Source: JAWXBR01 sp034440235 (GTDB lineage Bacteria; Bacteroidota; Ignavibacteria; Kapaibacteriales; Kapaibacteriaceae). Taken from it: DNA of 64,000 nt. Position 1 is the stretch's first letter, and every line of letters begins with the position of its first letter. Location of the stretch: contig JAWXBR010000029.1 of NCBI GenBank assembly GCA_034440235.1, positions 1-64,000 on the forward strand, given 5' to 3'. The notes beneath the pieces were generated by a model. It had not been told where the DNA came from. It did no database searches and saw only the letters and a list, made by a program, of their open reading frames with translations. This document shows positions 61,563 to 64,000 of the stretch, piece by piece. The translations under genes and the position numbers were made by a program.

Positions 61563-62228
61563 CTATGCTGGCTTGTTTTCGTCAGCAGCGGGTGCTTCTT
61601 CAGCAGCGGGTGCTTCTTCAGCAGCGGGTGCTTCTTCAGCAACAGGTGCGTCTTCAGCAACAGGTGCGTCTTCAGCAACAGGTGCGTCTTCAGCAACAGG
61701 TGCGTCTGTATGGGCGACTGTGGTTTCAACTGCCTCTTCGGCAGTTGCAGCAACAGGTGCTTCGGCAGGGGCCACAACAGGAGCTGGTGCAGTTGGCGTG
61801 TCTACTACCGCTGCGGTTTCAACTGCCTTTTCGGCAGTTGCTTCGGCGACAATTGGAGCAACGACGGCGGCGCGTGCTTTACGGCGTGCTTTAAGGCGTA
61901 CATAACGGGCTGCTGCCTGTTCTGTGTGTGCCTTTACCTGTTCGTCGATGGCGGATGCGTCGACGCCCTTGCCTTGCAAGTTGCGACGCAGCAGAACGCC
62001 TTCGCGCGAAAGAATCTGACGCACGATTTCGGTTGGCTGAGCACCAACGCTAAGCCAGTAGATGGCCCGATCTGCGTTCAGAACGATTGATTTTGGATTC
62101 GTCATTGGGTCGATATGACCCACACGTTCGATCGAAGCGCCGTCACGACGAGCGCGTCCGTCGATCGCAATGATGTCGTAGAAGGGATGCTTCTTACGGC
62201 CTCTGCGACGCAAGCGGAGTTTGACCAT
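61563..62228 (-). CDS. rpsP: 30S ribosomal protein S16 with long repeat tail
   Basis: The first 80 or so residues are S16 (MVKLRLRRRGRKKHPFYDII, RVGHIDPM, RAIYWLSVGAQPTEIV). About 140 residues follow, more than the S16 domain itself: first an Ala/Lys/Arg-rich part (YVRLKARRKARAAVVAP), then Ala-Pro-Glu hexapeptide repeats (APVAED x3-4, APAAEE x3) to the end DENKPA. Bacterial S16 is usually 80-90 residues, though Bacteroidota often carry extensions. S16 sits in the 30S body near the 5' domain, and an acidic tail this long would project from the ribosome. Cotranscribed with ffh, 33 bases apart. Confidence 0.92.
   Translation of the reverse strand: MVKLRLRRRGRKKHPFYDIIAIDGRARRDGASIERVGHIDPMTNPKSIVLNADRAIYWLSVGAQPTEIVRQILSREGVLLRRNLQGKGVDASAIDEQVKAHTEQAAARYVRLKARRKARAAVVAPIVAEATAEKAVETAAVVDTPTAPAPVVAPAEAPVAATAEEAVETTVAHTDAPVAEDAPVAEDAPVAEDAPVAEEAPAAEEAPAAEEAPAADENKPA
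61585..61710. repeat. Seven 18-bp coding repeats in rpsP
   Basis: Three perfect copies of gcagcgggtgcttcttca (61585-61638), then four of gcaacaggtgcgtcttca (61639-61710, last one ending gta). On the minus strand they encode the hexapeptides AP(V/A)AE(D/E). The two blocks suggest two rounds of amplification. Confidence 0.95.
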
Positions 62229-62261
62229 TTAGGTCTCCTAGGGGGATGAAAAAAAACGAAA

Positions 62262-63605
62262 CTATCGACGTACCGGTGTCTGTCCAGCGCCCATTAGCGC
62301 ACCCATGCCGGGTACCTTGCCGCCTTTTGTCATCGTACGCATCATCTTCTGCATGTCTTCAAATTGTTTAATAAGTCTGTTCACGTCCTGAACGGTCGTT
62401 CCACTACCTGCTGAGATGCGTTTGCGACGCGACCCATTTAGAAGGCGGGGATTGCGACGTTCTTCGAACGTCATGGAAAGAACGATTGCCTCAACACGCG
62501 TAAATGCTTTTTCGTCCACTTCCACATTACGCATCGCCTTGTCCATACCAGGAATCATTCCGAGCAAATCGCGAAGAGAACCCATCTTTTTAATGAGTCG
62601 CATCTGCTCAAGGAAATCTTCGAATGTGAACTGATTCTTACGGAGTTTTTCTTCGAGTTTCTCTGCTTCTTTGTCGTCGATCTGTTGTTGCGCCTTCTCT
62701 ACAAGTGTGATGACATCACCCATGCCGAGAATTCGCGATGCAATCCGTTCTGGATGGAATGGCTCTAATGCATCAACTTTTTCGCCAACACCAACAAACT
62801 TGATCGGTTTGCCAAGAACCGCACGAATCGAAAGTGCAGCACCACCGCGCGTGTCGCCATCGAGCTTTGTAAGCACAACTCCAGTAAGATCGAGGCGTTC
62901 ATTGAACGCCTGTGCTGTGTTTACAGCATCCTGACCCGTCATGGCGTCGCATACAAACAGAATTTCTGTTGGTTTGAGTGCAGCCTTTAACTCGGCTACC
63001 TCATTCATCATCTCTTCATCAACCGTCAGACGTCCTGCAGTATCGACGATAACAACATCACGTCCGTACTTGCGCGCATACACAAGCGCTTCTGTTGCGA
63101 TCTCGAGCGGCGAAGCATTCTCTTTCGAGAACACAGGCAGCGACATCGAAGCACCGAGAGTGCGGAGCTGCTCGATAGCGGCGGGACGATAGATGTCACA
63201 CGCTACAAGCAGTGGTTGCTTGCCTTTTTTCTTTAGAACGTATGCAAGCTTCGAACAGAAGGTTGTTTTACCGGAGCCTTGAAGACCGGCAACCATGACA
63301 ATTGTCGGACCCGATGCTGCGATTGTCAGATCTGTCTTCGTCGTGCCCATTAGCGATACAAGCTCATCATGCATGAGCTTGATCATCAACTGTCCGGGAA
63401 GAAGGTTGCCCTTGACTTCGAGTCCGAGGGACTTCTCTTTTACATCTTCAATGAACTTCTTAGCAACACCAAAATTCACGTCCGCATCTAGCAATGCACG
63501 ACGCACTTCGGTCAGAGCCTCAGTGACATTTTCATCTGTGAGGCGATTCTGACCGCGAATACGCTTAAGCGCTTCTTCAAGTTTTTCGCTAAGGGTCTCA
63601 AACAT
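62262..63605 (-). CDS. ffh: Signal recognition particle protein
   Basis: 447 residues. N domain (FETLSEKLEEALKRIRGQNR), G domain with VAGLQGSGKTTFCSKLA (G1), DTAGRLTVDEE (G3) and TKLDGDTRGG (G4). The methionine-rich M domain includes RISAGSGTTVQDVNRLIKQF and KMMRTMTKGGKVPGMG. Ffh binds 4.5S RNA and signal sequences of nascent membrane proteins and brings ribosomes to FtsY. Followed by rpsP, with no rimM/trmD behind, as a terminator closes the unit. Confidence 0.97.
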   Translation of the reverse strand: MFETLSEKLEEALKRIRGQNRLTDENVTEALTEVRRALLDADVNFGVAKKFIEDVKEKSLGLEVKGNLLPGQLMIKLMHDELVSLMGTTKTDLTIAASGPTIVMVAGLQGSGKTTFCSKLAYVLKKKGKQPLLVACDIYRPAAIEQLRTLGASMSLPVFSKENASPLEIATEALVYARKYGRDVVIVDTAGRLTVDEEMMNEVAELKAALKPTEILFVCDAMTGQDAVNTAQAFNERLDLTGVVLTKLDGDTRGGAALSIRAVLGKPIKFVGVGEKVDALEPFHPERIASRILGMGDVITLVEKAQQQIDDKEAEKLEEKLRKNQFTFEDFLEQMRLIKKMGSLRDLLGMIPGMDKAMRNVEVDEKAFTRVEAIVLSMTFEERRNPRLLNGSRRKRISAGSGTTVQDVNRLIKQFEDMQKMMRTMTKGGKVPGMGALMGAGQTPVRR

Positions 63606-63633
63606 AGGGGCTTTAGGAGAGCCACGAATATAC

Positions 63634-63662
63634 GAAAGGCGACCCTATTGGGGTCGCCTTTC
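63634..63662. terminator. Perfect 12-bp hairpin terminator
   Basis: gaaaggcgaccc (63634-63645) and gggtcgcctttc (63651-63662) pair completely around loop tattg. The flanking A/T run in the stem gives TTTC after the GC part on both strands. It lies 45 bases after the stop of the T9SS gene on the minus strand and 28 before ffh, so it ends that upstream gene. Confidence 0.8.
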
Positions 63663-63706
63663 GATGATTATTGATGAGAGTACGGCTAGTTCAGCACACT
63701 GGACGT

Positions 63707-64000
63707 CTATTTCAAAACGCTGAACGTGGTACTGCCAATTGTCGATCCCTGCGCCGAAACCACGCGAGCCAGGTGCACCCCGGCTGACAGGGCAGACGTT
63801 GGAATGCTCGTGCTTTGTGAGCCCGAAGCAACCGTGGTCGACAGAAGTAGATTGCCTTGGATGTCGTACAAATGGACCCTTGCGCCGTCGGCGGCGCCGA
63901 CCCATGCCAATGTGACGTCGCCAAATACAGGGTTCGGATAGGAGCGAACCGATGCAGTACCCATGGCAATTACTTCATCTACAGAGGAGGTGAGCGTATC
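63707..64000 (-). CDS. C-terminal end of a T9SS-sorted secreted protein (partial)
   Basis: The reading frame is open from the window edge (SSVDEVIAMGTASVRSYPNP). The last 85 residues are a T9SS type A sorting domain: SYPNPVFGDVTLAW, ARVHLYDIQGNLLLS, and AGVHLARVVSAQG. The S-Y-P-N-P start is the best match to the sorting domain consensus in the window. The rest of the protein lies outside and cannot be described. Confidence 0.85.
   Translation of the reverse strand, partial: DTLTSSVDEVIAMGTASVRSYPNPVFGDVTLAWVGAADGARVHLYDIQGNLLLSTTVASGSQSTSIPTSALSAGVHLARVVSAQGSTIGSTTFSVLK

Noticed and set aside
61449..62090. Cys/Ser/Gly-rich plus-strand frame opposite rpsP
   Set aside because: Its repeats simply reflect the 18-bp repeats that encode the S16 tail.

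Overview
The window reads as a chromosome segment from a member of the Bacteroidota/Chlorobiota (FCB) group. Many secreted proteins end in type IX secretion (T9SS)-style sorting domains. TonB, OmpA and FadL-type outer-membrane proteins, ASPIC/UnbV proteins, a 30S protein S16 with a long tail and a vanadium haloperoxidase/FG-GAP pair are all consistent with this. Candidatus Kapabacteria or Ignavibacteria relatives are my best guess, but that placement is inference. No tRNA, rRNA or CRISPR was recognised.

Layout. 1-2520: 3' end of rseP, then surE and a GT4 glycosyltransferase in tight succession. 2510-4929 (minus): a frameshifted LamG lipoprotein and a methyltransferase. 5145-11535: three tandem paralogous kelch/L-type-lectin/T9SS proteins joined by ATGA overlaps. 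11606-16747: DUF1835 protein, AEC transporter, LytTR regulator and a large Gly-rich secreted protein. 16790-23939: surface-polysaccharide and envelope genes (asnB, heparinase-like, flippase, FtsX-like, LptF/G). 24000-28589: ASPIC/UnbV protein and vanadium haloperoxidase homologue. 28674-33086: isolated paaA, FadL-like channel, mazG and an LCP-family lipoprotein. 33128-35687 (minus): murA and an EnvC-like protein. 35722-38294: TPP riboswitch and TonB-dependent receptor, the clearest regulatory unit here. 38361-40445: SET-domain protein, then a decayed IS3-family element inserted in a secreted-protein gene. 40451-46527: pbpC, fatty acid hydroxylase, nuoC, STAS protein, GT9 and a Gfo/Idh/MocA protein. 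46711-52504: dnaB, WD40 protein and OmpA protein. 52526-61487 (minus): CDF transporter, UDP-xylose synthase-like SDR, two giant ASPIC/FN3/T9SS paralogues and a small membrane protein. 61494-64000 (minus): terminator, rpsP with a repeat tail, ffh, a second hairpin and the C-terminus of another T9SS cargo.

How genes work together. The themes are cell-envelope construction (murA, pbpC, EnvC-like, LCP, FtsX-like, LptF/G, flippase, glycosyltransferases, UDP-xylose synthase) and display of large adhesive or carbohydrate-binding proteins by T9SS. Housekeeping genes (dnaB, ffh, rpsP, nuoC, mazG, surE) are scattered between them, outside their usual operons.

The most unusual signal is structural. At many genes the stop codon lies inside a small local direct or tandem repeat (units of about 11, 21-23, 33 or 38 bp, two or three copies). 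The unit sequence differs at every locus, but the stop codon is usually copied with the unit. At 23925-23993 and 54477-54542 the three copies put stop codons in all three reading frames.
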